A stretch of 64,000 nt of DNA from contig NZ_JAWJZH010000001.1 of the NCBI RefSeq assembly GCF_033063295.1, positions 1,984,001 to 2,048,000 of the forward strand, given 5' to 3'. This stretch comes from Nitrosomonas sp. Is35 (GTDB lineage: Bacteria; Pseudomonadota; Gammaproteobacteria; Burkholderiales; Nitrosomonadaceae). Under the pieces are notes generated by a model that ran no database searches, was not told where the DNA came from, and was given only the letters and a program-made list of their open reading frames with translations. Of the stretch, positions 28,509 through 37,536 are shown piece after piece. Both the position numbers and the translations under genes were made by a program. Position 1 is the first letter of the stretch, and the number at the start of each line of letters is the position of its first letter.

Positions 28509-29069
28509 ATGCCAAAAATTGCTGATATTGAAGGTACGCCGAATAAAAACGCTTTGAAGTTTATCCTCAAGGAACCACTGACATGGGGGGTTGCACGCTC
28601 GTACGATAACGCCGAAGCTGCCAAGGACGATCCATTGGCTTCCGCGCTATTCGATATCGATCATGTCACGAATGTTTTTTACATCGATCATTGGATCACC
28701 GTCACTCAAGACGGAGACGCCAATTGGCAGGATCTGGCGCGCGAAATCGCCGATCCTATCCGTGCGGCGCCCGCTGCCACGGCGCAATCCGCCGAAACCG
28801 TAGCGGCTGCCAGTAATGCACTCGCCGATTTAAGTCCGGAAGATCAATTGCGTCTGGAGAAAATCAATGTCCTGCTGGACGAAGAAGTGCGCCCGTACTT
28901 GCAGCACGACGGCGGAGATTTGCACATTCTGGGACTGGAAGGCAATATTTTGCGCATTCATTATCAAGGCGCATGCGGCACATGCCCCAGCTCGATATCC
29001 GGTACCCTGAGAGGAATCGAGAATATGCTGAAAACGCTTGAACCGGATATCCAAGTAATCGCCAGTTAA
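28509..29069 (+). CDS. Nfu-type Fe-S carrier (Nfu_N plus NifU C-terminal domain)
   Basis: A two-domain Fe-S carrier of 186 residues. An N-terminal Nfu_N domain (about 4-85, PNKNALKFIL) is joined by an Ala-rich linker to a NifU-type domain (about 112-186) with C156-x-x-C159 in GACGTCPSS that holds a [4Fe-4S] cluster between two monomers. The architecture resembles mitochondrial and alphaproteobacterial NFU1 more than E. coli NfuA, whose N-terminal part is A-type. It is the last gene of the suf operon, 112 bases after sufU, and ends at a strong terminator. Confidence 0.93.
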   Translation: MPKIADIEGTPNKNALKFILKEPLTWGVARSYDNAEAAKDDPLASALFDIDHVTNVFYIDHWITVTQDGDANWQDLAREIADPIRAAPAATAQSAETVAAASNALADLSPEDQLRLEKINVLLDEEVRPYLQHDGGDLHILGLEGNILRIHYQGACGTCPSSISGTLRGIENMLKTLEPDIQVIAS

Positions 29070-29074
29070 CACTC

Positions 29075-29110
29075 CAATAAAAAAGGTGACCTCGGTCACC
29101 TTTTTTATTG
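29075..29110. terminator. Bidirectional terminator between nfu and efp
   Basis: A perfect inverted repeat with arms 29075-29091 and 29094-29110, a GGTGAC core and A/T runs on both outer sides. It can end both the suf operon and the oppositely oriented efp gene. Confidence 0.92.
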
Positions 29111-29129
29111 AGTAGATCACAGTAATCGA

Positions 29130-29693
29130 TCAAACACGTTTTCTGAATTCGTGGTTATGCGGATCAATTTCGATCTTGTCGCCAATTTCCACAAAACCGG
29201 GAACCTGGATTTCATAGCCTGTTCCCAGAAGCCGGGCTGGTTTCATGATTTTTCCGGTGGTATCGCCCCGTACCGCAGGTTCGGTATATTCCACTTCACG
29301 CACAATCGTGTTCGGTAATTCAACGGAAATCGCTTTACCATCGTAAAAAGTGACCTGACAAACATCTTCCATGCCATCGATCAGATAATTCAGAACATCC
29401 GACATATTATCCGCTTCCACTTCGATCTGATTGTAATCGGCATCCATGAAAACATAGAGCGGATCGGCATAGTAGCTATAGGTACAGTCTTTTCTATCGA
29501 GAACGACCAAATCGAACTTTTCATCCGCTTTGTAAACCGTTTCCGTCGTGGTGCTGGAAAACAAATTTTTCAGCTTCATTTTAACCACAGATGCGTTACG
29601 GCCAGATTTCGTAAATTCTGCTCGCTGCACAACCATAGGGTCATTACCAACCATGACGACGTTACCTGAGCGTAATTCCATTGCGGTTTTCAT
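29130..29693 (-). CDS. efp: Elongation factor P (Arg32 type)
   Basis: Relieves ribosomes stalled at polyproline stretches. The protein has 187 residues and three beta-barrel domains. The modified loop reads TKSGRNAS with arginine at position 32, the type that is rhamnosylated rather than lysylated. The modifying enzyme, EarP, lies just upstream on the same strand. The C-terminal signature [17 protein letters not shown] is complete. Confidence 0.97.
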   Translation of the reverse strand: MKTAMELRSGNVVMVGNDPMVVQRAEFTKSGRNASVVKMKLKNLFSSTTTETVYKADEKFDLVVLDRKDCTYSYYADPLYVFMDADYNQIEVEADNMSDVLNYLIDGMEDVCQVTFYDGKAISVELPNTIVREVEYTEPAVRGDTTGKIMKPARLLGTGYEIQVPGFVEIGDKIEIDPHNHEFRKRV

Positions 29694-29774
29694 ATTTCTG
29701 TCAGTTCCAAAATTAAGTTATAAGCAAAGATGATGTTATGTTGCAGCGCCAACATCGGATTCAAAAACGGCGAA

Positions 29775-30911
29775 TTATAGCTGATTTTCAACACACTGCA
29801 CCAGACCAGACACTAAGTCATCCTGTTCGAGCAATTGTTTAACCCATTTTTTATTATGCTGGATCAGAGACTCACGCAATGCCAAGAAGTTCATCCACAT
29901 CGTAGCATTCAATGCCTTCCCGCCATTCCAGCAAAACCACATTTCACGCACTGCGATGGCCATTTCCGGCGGCATACCCGCAGTGTACAGATCAAGAAAA
30001 GCTTCCAGCTTTTTCCAGTGCGCACCTTCCGCCTGCGGATAAATATTCCAGATAAAAGGATTGCTTGCCCACTGCGTACGGACAAAAGAGTCTTCACCGC
30101 GCACAAAATTGATGTCGCAGCTCCACAGCAACCGGTCGAAATCATTTTGCGCCATAAACGGAATGATCTGCACGGTTAACTGCCGATGTTTGATTAATGA
30201 TTCATTCGGCGAAGCAACATGACTTAAGATTATCTCGATACGATCCGCCACACACCCCTGCGGCACAATCAGCAAAACCGGGCTTGAAGATTCTGACAAA
30301 ACACCGATCAGGTCCTCAACCGGTGCTGTGTCGTAACAAAACAGCGCAATGCGGATCTCACCGGACCGGCGTTCACACAGGCCTTTTTGATCCAGAAACG
30401 CTTGCTCCGCAGCAAAATCAAAAACCTCTCTTTGCGCTAATAAATTCTTTTCCCGCAACAATCCGCCTGTGCCCGGCACAAAACCGGGAAAAAAGAATGT
30501 CTTGGTTAGAGGAAAGCGCGGATGCGGTGAAGGCAGACCGTGATATTGTGCGACCCAAGGTTCGGCACTGAGGTATTCCAGATTGATCCAGACGGGCTGC
30601 TTGTTCTTGCGCACCATCGCGGCGATATAAATATCAGGCAGCTCGCAAGCGAATGCTTCAATCACCACATCGGCGGGTTCGACTTCCGGGAATGCCTTCT
30701 GCCAATGACAGATTTCAACAGCTTGCACGTTCTGCTGTTGAATTTCCGGATTCACGTCCGGTGCAATGCAGGAAAAACACCGTAAATCGTCGACCCATAA
30801 CCGCACCATCTGGTTACGATCCTGTGTCAATTGCTTTGCCAAACGCCAACACACACCGATATCGCCAAAGTTATCGACAACCGTGCAAAAAATATCCCAG
30901 CGGCGTTGCAT
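29775..30911 (-). CDS. earP: EF-P arginine rhamnosyltransferase
   Basis: Attaches rhamnose from TDP-beta-L-rhamnose to Arg32 of EF-P. The GT104 family enzyme, 378 residues, keeps the catalytic residues known from Pseudomonas EarP at the same positions: D13 and D17 in VVDNFGDIGVCWRLA and E273 in RGEDSFVRTQWA. It is 81 bases upstream of efp in the same direction, the usual pairing. Confidence 0.95.
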   Translation of the reverse strand: MQRRWDIFCTVVDNFGDIGVCWRLAKQLTQDRNQMVRLWVDDLRCFSCIAPDVNPEIQQQNVQAVEICHWQKAFPEVEPADVVIEAFACELPDIYIAAMVRKNKQPVWINLEYLSAEPWVAQYHGLPSPHPRFPLTKTFFFPGFVPGTGGLLREKNLLAQREVFDFAAEQAFLDQKGLCERRSGEIRIALFCYDTAPVEDLIGVLSESSSPVLLIVPQGCVADRIEIILSHVASPNESLIKHRQLTVQIIPFMAQNDFDRLLWSCDINFVRGEDSFVRTQWASNPFIWNIYPQAEGAHWKKLEAFLDLYTAGMPPEMAIAVREMWFCWNGGKALNATMWMNFLALRESLIQHNKKWVKQLLEQDDLVSGLVQCVENQL

Positions 30912-30999
30912 CAGACTCCGGATTATAAAAACACGTTTCCGGCACGCATTGATAAAGGTGTTACGCTATTTTGCACAATATTGCCAAGGCAGGATGAGC

Positions 31000-31773
31000 T
31001 CAATGGCGCCCCTCGTTCAGAATCTTTTCCTTCTGCTGTTCAAATTCCTGTTCCGTCAGAGCCCCTTGGTCGCGCAGTTGTTGTAACCGTTCCAATGCAG
31101 ACAGGTGATGATGTCTCTGTATGGGAATGCTGGTGTCTAATTCAGCGGAAGTAACCGGCCCGGCTTTTACCAAGCCAAGAAATTTTCCTATTTTGGCGAG
31201 CACCACTTTGATCAAGTACCATAACTTCGGCAGTAACCAAATGGCAATACCGATAAAAATGACCAGCAGGATGAGAAAGATTTCCGGGTGCCTCACTGCA
31301 GTCCACATGCCTGAGAACACCATAAAATCCCCCGTGAGCGAGGCTGACCAGTTGGTAAAAGGTTCGGGCGAGGTATTGATCAACAACCTTGTGCCTGCCT
31401 TGGTCGCATGACTTGTAGCGGCCAAGCTGCCTCCCAGAATACCGGCCGCAATCTCAAGCGCCGGTGTCACATCGCCGACCGCGCCAGCCGCCAGCATGGC
31501 GCCAGCCGGAATGCGCACAAACGTTTGAATGGAATCCCAAGCGGAATCCATTCCGGGTATTTTGTCGATAAAAAACTCGATGAAATACATCACGGCAGCG
31601 GCGCCGATCACCAATGGATCTTCCAATACCGTCAGCTCGGCTGGCAGATCGATATGACCGGTCGAACCACCCCAGCCCAATACCAGCAAAACCGCATACA
31701 GATTGATGCCGCTTGCCCAGGAAACACCCATCATCAAGGCGATCGTCGTTAATAATGCTTCGTAATTTTCCAT
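31000..31773 (-). CDS. DUF4126 membrane protein with C-terminal SHOCT domain
   Basis: An inner-membrane protein of 257 residues. A DUF4126 region (about 5-195) has several hydrophobic segments and the family-like SGINLYAVLLVLG, FIDKIPGMDSAWD and ILGGSLAATSHATKAGTR. A cytoplasmic tail ends in a SHOCT motif (about 226-254, ALERLQQLRDQGALTEQEFE). SHOCT domains mediate oligomerisation or folding. The function is unknown. It follows the universal stress protein by about 50 bases on the same strand. Confidence 0.8.
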   Translation of the reverse strand: MENYEALLTTIALMMGVSWASGINLYAVLLVLGWGGSTGHIDLPAELTVLEDPLVIGAAAVMYFIEFFIDKIPGMDSAWDSIQTFVRIPAGAMLAAGAVGDVTPALEIAAGILGGSLAATSHATKAGTRLLINTSPEPFTNWSASLTGDFMVFSGMWTAVRHPEIFLILLVIFIGIAIWLLPKLWYLIKVVLAKIGKFLGLVKAGPVTSAELDTSIPIQRHHHLSALERLQQLRDQGALTEQEFEQQKEKILNEGRH

Positions 31774-31821
31774 AATCTGATTTTCTTAATGAATACCTAG
31801 GCTTATTCTTGATAGCGAAGA

Positions 31822-32262
31822 TCAATCGCCACGGATCAGAAGGATCGGGATATCCGCCGTGCGCACCACCCCTTCAGCCACACTGCCCAGCAACAGGCGG
31901 CTAAAACCGGACCGGCCGTGGGTCCCTACAATGATCAGATCCGCTTGCGCATTTTTCGCTTCGGCGGTAATCACATGGGCGACTCGCTCTCCATTGGCTT
32001 CGAGTAACTTTGCCTCCACCGGCACCCCGGCTTGTTTTAATTTCATCTGCACTTCGGCAAGTATTTTCTCGCCGCTGTGTCTCAACGAATCGACCAGCTC
32101 GGCATAATTGAGATAATTCTCCTCATCAAAATACCCGATTTCCTCCAGTACATGCACCACTTCCACACGTGCCTTGTGCTGTTGCGCAAATTTAACCGCT
32201 TCGGCCAATGCGCGCCCGGATGTTGCACTGCCGTCAACCGGCACTAAAATTCGCTGATACAT
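31822..32262 (-). CDS. Universal stress protein (UspA family, ATP-binding type)
   Basis: A cytoplasmic single-domain Usp of 146 residues. The ATG at 32262 is chosen because it follows a strong Shine-Dalgarno (GGAGGTG) and gives the canonical start MYQRILVPVDGS; an open frame runs 54 codons further upstream without homology. The ATP-binding motif is visible as GTHGRSGFSRLLLGSVAEGV. It is likely cotranscribed with the DUF4126 gene. Confidence 0.93.
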   Translation of the reverse strand: MYQRILVPVDGSATSGRALAEAVKFAQQHKARVEVVHVLEEIGYFDEENYLNYAELVDSLRHSGEKILAEVQMKLKQAGVPVEAKLLEANGERVAHVITAEAKNAQADLIIVGTHGRSGFSRLLLGSVAEGVVRTADIPILLIRGD

Positions 32263-32603
32263 GACACCTCCGTGAAAGTAGTAATATTCAGATACTTTAT
32301 CAAAATGAGAAAGTTTGCGCATAACCCGGATAGTGACGGTACCGCATTGTATTTTGAAACAATAAAAATGCATACAGCGAATTTCTTTCTCCCAGTATGC
32401 CTGAACACCTGGAAAACCGGCCAATTCTTCAGTACACTTAATTTTGGTACCTTTTGCGTTCTTTATGAATGCTTGATTTACCGGATTATAAAATAATCAA
32501 CTGAGAATCTTATTTTTCTCGTATCCACTGAACCCCATCGCATTTTACTATTCGTTGCCAGAAACGATACGGATACAGCGATTAAATCTACCGGGAAGAT
32601 AGT
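32263..32603. other. Divergent intergenic region, no gene seen
   Basis: 341 bases between usp (minus) and the SH3 lipoprotein (plus). They must hold both promoters. The ribosome sites are visible (GGAGGTG for usp, GGGAAG for the lipoprotein), but no clear operator, hairpin or small gene was found. The ORF over 32272-32496 has no ribosome site or recognisable product. Confidence 0.5.
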
Positions 32604-33431
32604 ATGCTGAATCAGTCAGAATTACAGAACAATAAGACGACAAAGCTTTGGTTTCAAGCGTCATTACCACGTGTTTGTAAAGAGGCTTATTCATTATCGA
32701 ATCTGCCGATTGTTATCATTATTGCCCTGAGTTTTACCGGATGCGCTTCCCAGGAGCAACTTCCCGCTCCGGTTATTGAAACAGCACCCGTCACTGCTTC
32801 ACAGGAAGAAAATCTACGCAAGGAAATCGCTCGCCTGGAAAAATTGCTCGCGGAAAAAGACGAATTAATCAAGAATCAGCAAATACGCCAGAAAAATCAG
32901 GCGCAAGTACTGCGAGAAGTCAACAAGGAAGCAACGCGGGCGCAAGTGAAGCTGCACAGACTCGCAACCAAACCCGGCACCGCCTCTGCCATCGCGGAAA
33001 CCGAGGTGGCACTGGCAAACCTGAAACAAACGAAGGTTTCTCCAGCGGACCAAGTGCTGCAAATTCAAGCCAAGCATTTGGTCGATACCGCCTCGGTACT
33101 GTTTGCCAAGGATCAGTATGCCTCGGCCATGAATTATATTACCCAGGCCAAGCAATTGATCAGTTTGATCACAACCCCCAATCACAAAAAAACAGCTGAT
33201 GAAAATAACTCGCTGCTGGAATTTCACACACCGATAAAATTACACACCAAGGCAAACATCAATTTACGCAAATTGCCAAGCGCCAAGGCGCAATTAGTGA
33301 CCACGCTGAAAAAAAATACCGTGGTCATAGCGAATGCCAGTCAGGGTTCATGGTTACGCGTTCAAGTCGACCAGAAACAAGGCTGGGTTCTCAATACCGG
33401 TCTAGAAGCGGGCAAAAATCACCATCCTTAG
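32604..33431 (+). CDS. SH3b-domain lipoprotein with coiled coil
   Basis: A probable envelope lipoprotein of 275 residues. The lipobox LSFTGC gives lipidation at C47 after a long 33-residue leader, which suggests that the true start could be further in, though none with a ribosome site was found. A charged coiled coil (about 66-125) is followed by a helical tetratricopeptide-like stretch. A bacterial SH3 domain fills the end (about 208-268, ANINLRKLPSAKAQLVTTLKKN). SH3b domains in such proteins usually contact peptidoglycan. The partner is unknown. Confidence 0.75.
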   Translation: MLNQSELQNNKTTKLWFQASLPRVCKEAYSLSNLPIVIIIALSFTGCASQEQLPAPVIETAPVTASQEENLRKEIARLEKLLAEKDELIKNQQIRQKNQAQVLREVNKEATRAQVKLHRLATKPGTASAIAETEVALANLKQTKVSPADQVLQIQAKHLVDTASVLFAKDQYASAMNYITQAKQLISLITTPNHKKTADENNSLLEFHTPIKLHTKANINLRKLPSAKAQLVTTLKKNTVVIANASQGSWLRVQVDQKQGWVLNTGLEAGKNHHP

Positions 33432-33558
33432 CAGGGCGTTAAGAAACATTTCCGAGGGGCAAAACAGGTCAGAAAGGCAGTTTAGGCGTGTGAATGCATG
33501 ATGCGTTTGTAGTTCATTGCAGCGGCAACGCAAAACGTTCTTTCAACAGCCCGCAAGT

Positions 33559-35229
33559 CTATGTAGCTGAATCGGATTTAGGCTGTACGCTGTACACTCG
33601 ATCACGCCCCGAGCGCTTAGCTTCATACAACGCGCCGTCGACCCTGGACAACAAAATGGTCAGCGATATGTCTTCCGGTTCACTTTGAATGACGCCGATG
33701 CTGAGCGTTACTTTGAGCGTCTTGTTGATCGCGCCGCAATGCACGCTTGCTGCATGCGCCCGGATGCGTTCCGCAGTCTTCAGCGCTTCACTGATGGCGG
33801 TATCCGCCAGAATGATAATAAACTCGTCGCCGCCAAAACGGGCTGCAAAATCGACGTTGCGGATCGATTGCGAAATCTTTTTTGCTATCCCTGCAATGAT
33901 TTCATCCCCGGCGACATGCCCGAGGCTATCGTTCAATGTTTTGAAATGATCGACATCGATCATCAGGACGGAAAACGGCCGCTTGTTGCGCTCATATCTC
34001 GCCAATTGATCATTGATGATGGCATTCAGTTTATTGCGATTAAATAACCCCGTAAGGCTGTCGGTAACCGATAGCGTTTCCAAGAGCGCGTTCTTTTGCT
34101 GCATGGCAGCACTCGCTTCCTCGATTTTCGCTTGATCCAGACGCAACTGATTTGTCATCTGATTGAACATCTGTGTCAGCTGCCCGAGCTCATTGCGCTG
34201 CGTGCTCGTCAATTCAACGTTGAGATCGCCTTGCACAATTTTTCCGGTGGCATCGATCAATCTTCGCAATGGAACGACAATCGCATGACTCATTTGGAAA
34301 GCGATAGCGGCGACCACCAGGATGATGATACTGATCAGACCAACGAATAAATTGCGCTGTTGTTCCCAAAACGCATAGATCAATTGATGACTTCTGGTGG
34401 CAATAATAGTAATCAGCGGTTTTTCCGACACATACGCCAGACCGGCAACTTTTTCCTGCCGCAGTCCCCGGAATATCTCGTATTCTCCCGGGTTATCGCG
34501 CAACCGTTTTATTACTTCCACATCAAGCGACACCGGGTTATCCGGATTGACAATCGCGGCATCGCTAGCCAGCATGACATTGCCACCCTTGTCCAGAAGC
34601 AGAACATCGCCAGGCGGCGATTTGATCTTGTCCTTTAAATTTGACTGGATATCGCGCAAATCAAACGTCACGATCAGCGCACCCAAAATAAAATCGTCCA
34701 CCGACAATATGGGCACCGCGATGCTCAGCACGGCCGTTGCATAATCCGCATTCCACTGCGGTGGCCCAACAACTTCTCCTTGAGTCGACGCATCTTGCGG
34801 CCAATCCGGCGAGAGTTTCACCGGGAAAGGCGATTCGACGTTGCTGGCGAGTATTCCCCCTTCCACATCGACCACCGTTAATTCCAGCACGGTTTCCAGC
34901 CGTTTATGCACGGATTGCAGGTACAGTTCCAGTCCCTTCCGCTGCACTTTGAGTTTGTTTTTCCGCGCTTGCGCTTGATTGTCTCGCGACAATCCCTCGA
35001 TCAGAATCTTGGATGTCGCCAGTTCCCGGACCGTCAGAATCTGTTCCTTAATCCACAGCTCCAGTTCCCGGCTGGCATAATTGGCCAAAGCACGCAACTC
35101 GCGGGTGACATTCTCGTTGATCATCGTTTCGTTTTGTTGAAACGACAATATACCCAATCCCAATGAAGGAATCAGTGTAGCCAGAATGGAGAAAACGATA
35201 ATCTTGCTTTTGATGCTTTTCAAGATCAA
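33559..35229 (-). CDS. Membrane diguanylate cyclase (Cache-HAMP-GGDEF)
   Basis: Makes c-di-GMP from two GTP. The 556 residues comprise TM1 (about 9-30), a periplasmic double-Cache-type sensor (35-285), TM2 (294-312), HAMP (313-366) and GGDEF (390-550). The active site GGDEF is intact at 466-470, and the inhibitory RxxD site (RNVD, 457-460) stands five residues before it, so product inhibition is expected. It starts 20 bases after the stop of a group III truncated haemoglobin gene on the same strand. The two look like one transcription unit. Confidence 0.95.
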   Translation of the reverse strand: MILKSIKSKIIVFSILATLIPSLGLGILSFQQNETMINENVTRELRALANYASRELELWIKEQILTVRELATSKILIEGLSRDNQAQARKNKLKVQRKGLELYLQSVHKRLETVLELTVVDVEGGILASNVESPFPVKLSPDWPQDASTQGEVVGPPQWNADYATAVLSIAVPILSVDDFILGALIVTFDLRDIQSNLKDKIKSPPGDVLLLDKGGNVMLASDAAIVNPDNPVSLDVEVIKRLRDNPGEYEIFRGLRQEKVAGLAYVSEKPLITIIATRSHQLIYAFWEQQRNLFVGLISIIILVVAAIAFQMSHAIVVPLRRLIDATGKIVQGDLNVELTSTQRNELGQLTQMFNQMTNQLRLDQAKIEEASAAMQQKNALLETLSVTDSLTGLFNRNKLNAIINDQLARYERNKRPFSVLMIDVDHFKTLNDSLGHVAGDEIIAGIAKKISQSIRNVDFAARFGGDEFIIILADTAISEALKTAERIRAHAASVHCGAINKTLKVTLSIGVIQSEPEDISLTILLSRVDGALYEAKRSGRDRVYSVQPKSDSAT

Positions 35230-35249
35230 TCCCGCAAGGTTATTGAAAA

Positions 35250-35675
35250 CTATGCTGTATGAAGTGTAACCGGCTGTTTATCCGGGTAATTGCTCATCTG
35301 ATAACCCTGCCATAACCGCCCCGCGATAAACGTCGCAATGGCATTGGCTTGCTGTTGCAGGTTCGGATTGCCCAGTTCCCCGGTTGTCTCTTTGAACAGT
35401 TGCAACCAGCGCTCAAACAACGCCGCATTGAGATCGGGCAAGGCAATATGCTTAGGCATCGGCGCGCCGCGGAACCGGCTCGTGCCGCGCAACTGCGCCG
35501 ACCAGAAATTGATCATCTGCACAAAATGCGCATCCCAATCGATGACATGCGCCTCGAAAATAGGCCCCAGTCCGGGATCTTTCCGGGCTTTTGCGTAAAA
35601 TGTATGAACCAGGTTTGCTATTTCTTCTTCAGTATATAAACTAGGATCCGGCATTGGAAATGGCGATTGACTCAT
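35250..35675 (-). CDS. Group III truncated haemoglobin
   Basis: A small haem protein of 141 residues of the trHb3 class. Diagnostic blocks are DPGLGPIFEAHVIDWDAH, INFWSAQLRGTSRFRG and PMPKH with the proximal His H76, then LWQGYQ near the end. Such globins bind O2, NO or related ligands with high affinity. In an organism that makes NO or nitrite, NO handling is a plausible role. It lies 20 bases upstream of the Cache-GGDEF cyclase, a pairing that hints at haem-based gas sensing or protection tied to c-di-GMP. Confidence 0.9.
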   Translation of the reverse strand: MSQSPFPMPDPSLYTEEEIANLVHTFYAKARKDPGLGPIFEAHVIDWDAHFVQMINFWSAQLRGTSRFRGAPMPKHIALPDLNAALFERWLQLFKETTGELGNPNLQQQANAIATFIAGRLWQGYQMSNYPDKQPVTLHTA

Positions 35676-35894
35676 AATGTATTGAAATTACCTCAGTGCT
35701 GATTAGAAAGAATTAATCCATGGCTGGGATGGATTGTAACTGTGTTCCGCAGATACCATTGTCAAGCGTATCTGATGATGGAAACTAGTTTATCTTCGGT
35801 TTTCCGGATTGTCCAACTTTGCAGCAAATTAAGCGGTTTTGTACCGCATCAGCCATGGCAAACCCCGCTGGCTATTAGGGAGATAGGGATCAAA

Positions 35895-37505
35895 ATGAAA
35901 AATTTATACGGCAAAGCGTTGTTGGTCGATCCGGGACTCACAAAATCAACGGCATTTACGCGGGAAGAGCGGGAGCGGTTCGGTTTGCGGGGATTACTGC
36001 CCTATGAAGTAGCCAGCATCCACAAACAAATCGAACGCGTCTTAGGCAGCATGCGCTGCAAAAGCAGTGCCATAGAAAAATATATCTTTCTGAATGCCTT
36101 GCTGGAACGCAATCAACGGCTTTTTTACCGCACCATGATCGACCACATCGAAGAAATCATGCCGTTGGTCTACACCCCCACGGTCGGCGAAGCCTGCAAG
36201 GAATTTGCACACATCTTCAGAAAACCGCAGGGATTCTATATCACCCCTGAGGATCGCGGCGAAATCGCCACGATTCTGAAAAATTGGCCGGAAGAAGATA
36301 TCCGCGTCATCGTCGTGACGGATGGAGAGCGCATCCTCGGTTTGGGCGATTTGGGCGCGAATGGCATGGGCATACCGATCGGCAAGGTTGCTTTGTACGT
36401 CGCCTGCGCCGGCATTCATCCGGCGCAATGCATGCCGGTCATGCTCGACGCCGGTACGAATAACGTAGCATTACGCGAAGATCCGCTTTACCTGGGTTAT
36501 CCCCATCCCCGCATTGACGGTGCAACTTACCGTGCGCTGGTCGACGAATTCGTCCAGGCCGTGCAATTACGTTTTCCCAATGCCGTCATACAATTCGAGG
36601 ATTTCCTGACGCCCCACGCGTTTGAATTTTTGGAACGCTACAGCGGACAAGTGCGCTGCTTTAACGACGATATCCAAGGTACCGCCGCCGTGACGCTGGC
36701 GGGCATTTACACCTCATGCCGCATTACTGGGAAAAAATTCGCCGATCTGAACATCATGTTTCTCGGCACAGGATCGGCCGCCAGCGGAACGGCGGAATTG
36801 GCCGTGGATGCGTTTGTCAAAGCCGGACTCAGCAATGCAGAAGCGCGGAAACGGCTATGGTTCATCGACCGGAAAGGATTAATAACCACCGCGAACGAGA
36901 ACATCAAACCGCGCATTAAACCGTTCATTCAAGCCCATGCGGCGTGCAGTTTTGCCGATGCCATCGGCGAGATCAAACCGGATGTGTTAATTGGCGCAAC
37001 CGGTGTAGCCGGTACGTTCAGCGAAACCATTGTGCGCAGGATGGCGGCGGTGAATGAGCGCCCGGTAATCATCGCCCTATCGAACCCGACCTCGCATACC
37101 GAATGCACCGCGGAACAAGCTTATCAGTGGAGCGACGGGCGGGTTATTTTCGCCAGCGGCAGCCCATTTGACCCGGTGCGCTATGGCGATACAGTTTTCA
37201 AACCGGCGCAAGGAAACAACGCCTATATTTTCCCGGGTATCGGCCTGGGCGTCACCGTCAGCGCTGCGCGGCTGGTGACGCAAAGCATGTTTTTGGCCGC
37301 CGCCGAAGTGCTGGCAAACACGGTGACCGATTCGGAAATCCGCAACGGCGCGGTGTATCCGGCATTAACCCGGGTACGCGACGTATCGCTCGCGATTGCG
37401 GCAGCCGTTTGCCGGGTGGCGATGAATGAAGGATTGGCGGAAGCGGCGTTACCGGAAGATTTGAACAGCTATATCCGGCCGCTGATGTATGAACCGGATT
37501 ACTAA
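35895..37505 (+). CDS. NAD-dependent malic enzyme
   Basis: Decarboxylates L-malate to pyruvate with NAD+. The 536 residues are counted from the ATG at 35895, which follows a purine-rich ribosome site; the open frame 51 codons upstream shows no homology. Landmarks are RGLLPYEV, the tyrosine in MPLVYTPTVGEAC, VVTDGERILGLGDLGANGMGIP, QFEDFLTPHAFEFLE, the metal-binding CFNDDIQGTAAV and the nucleotide fold FLGTGSAASGTAE. This is the large, E. coli SfcA/MaeA-like class. Confidence 0.93.
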   Translation: MKNLYGKALLVDPGLTKSTAFTREERERFGLRGLLPYEVASIHKQIERVLGSMRCKSSAIEKYIFLNALLERNQRLFYRTMIDHIEEIMPLVYTPTVGEACKEFAHIFRKPQGFYITPEDRGEIATILKNWPEEDIRVIVVTDGERILGLGDLGANGMGIPIGKVALYVACAGIHPAQCMPVMLDAGTNNVALREDPLYLGYPHPRIDGATYRALVDEFVQAVQLRFPNAVIQFEDFLTPHAFEFLERYSGQVRCFNDDIQGTAAVTLAGIYTSCRITGKKFADLNIMFLGTGSAASGTAELAVDAFVKAGLSNAEARKRLWFIDRKGLITTANENIKPRIKPFIQAHAACSFADAIGEIKPDVLIGATGVAGTFSETIVRRMAAVNERPVIIALSNPTSHTECTAEQAYQWSDGRVIFASGSPFDPVRYGDTVFKPAQGNNAYIFPGIGLGVTVSAARLVTQSMFLAAAEVLANTVTDSEIRNGAVYPALTRVRDVSLAIAAAVCRVAMNEGLAEAALPEDLNSYIRPLMYEPDY

Positions 37506-37536
37506 AACCGATGCATTACCGTTGCACCGCCACAGT

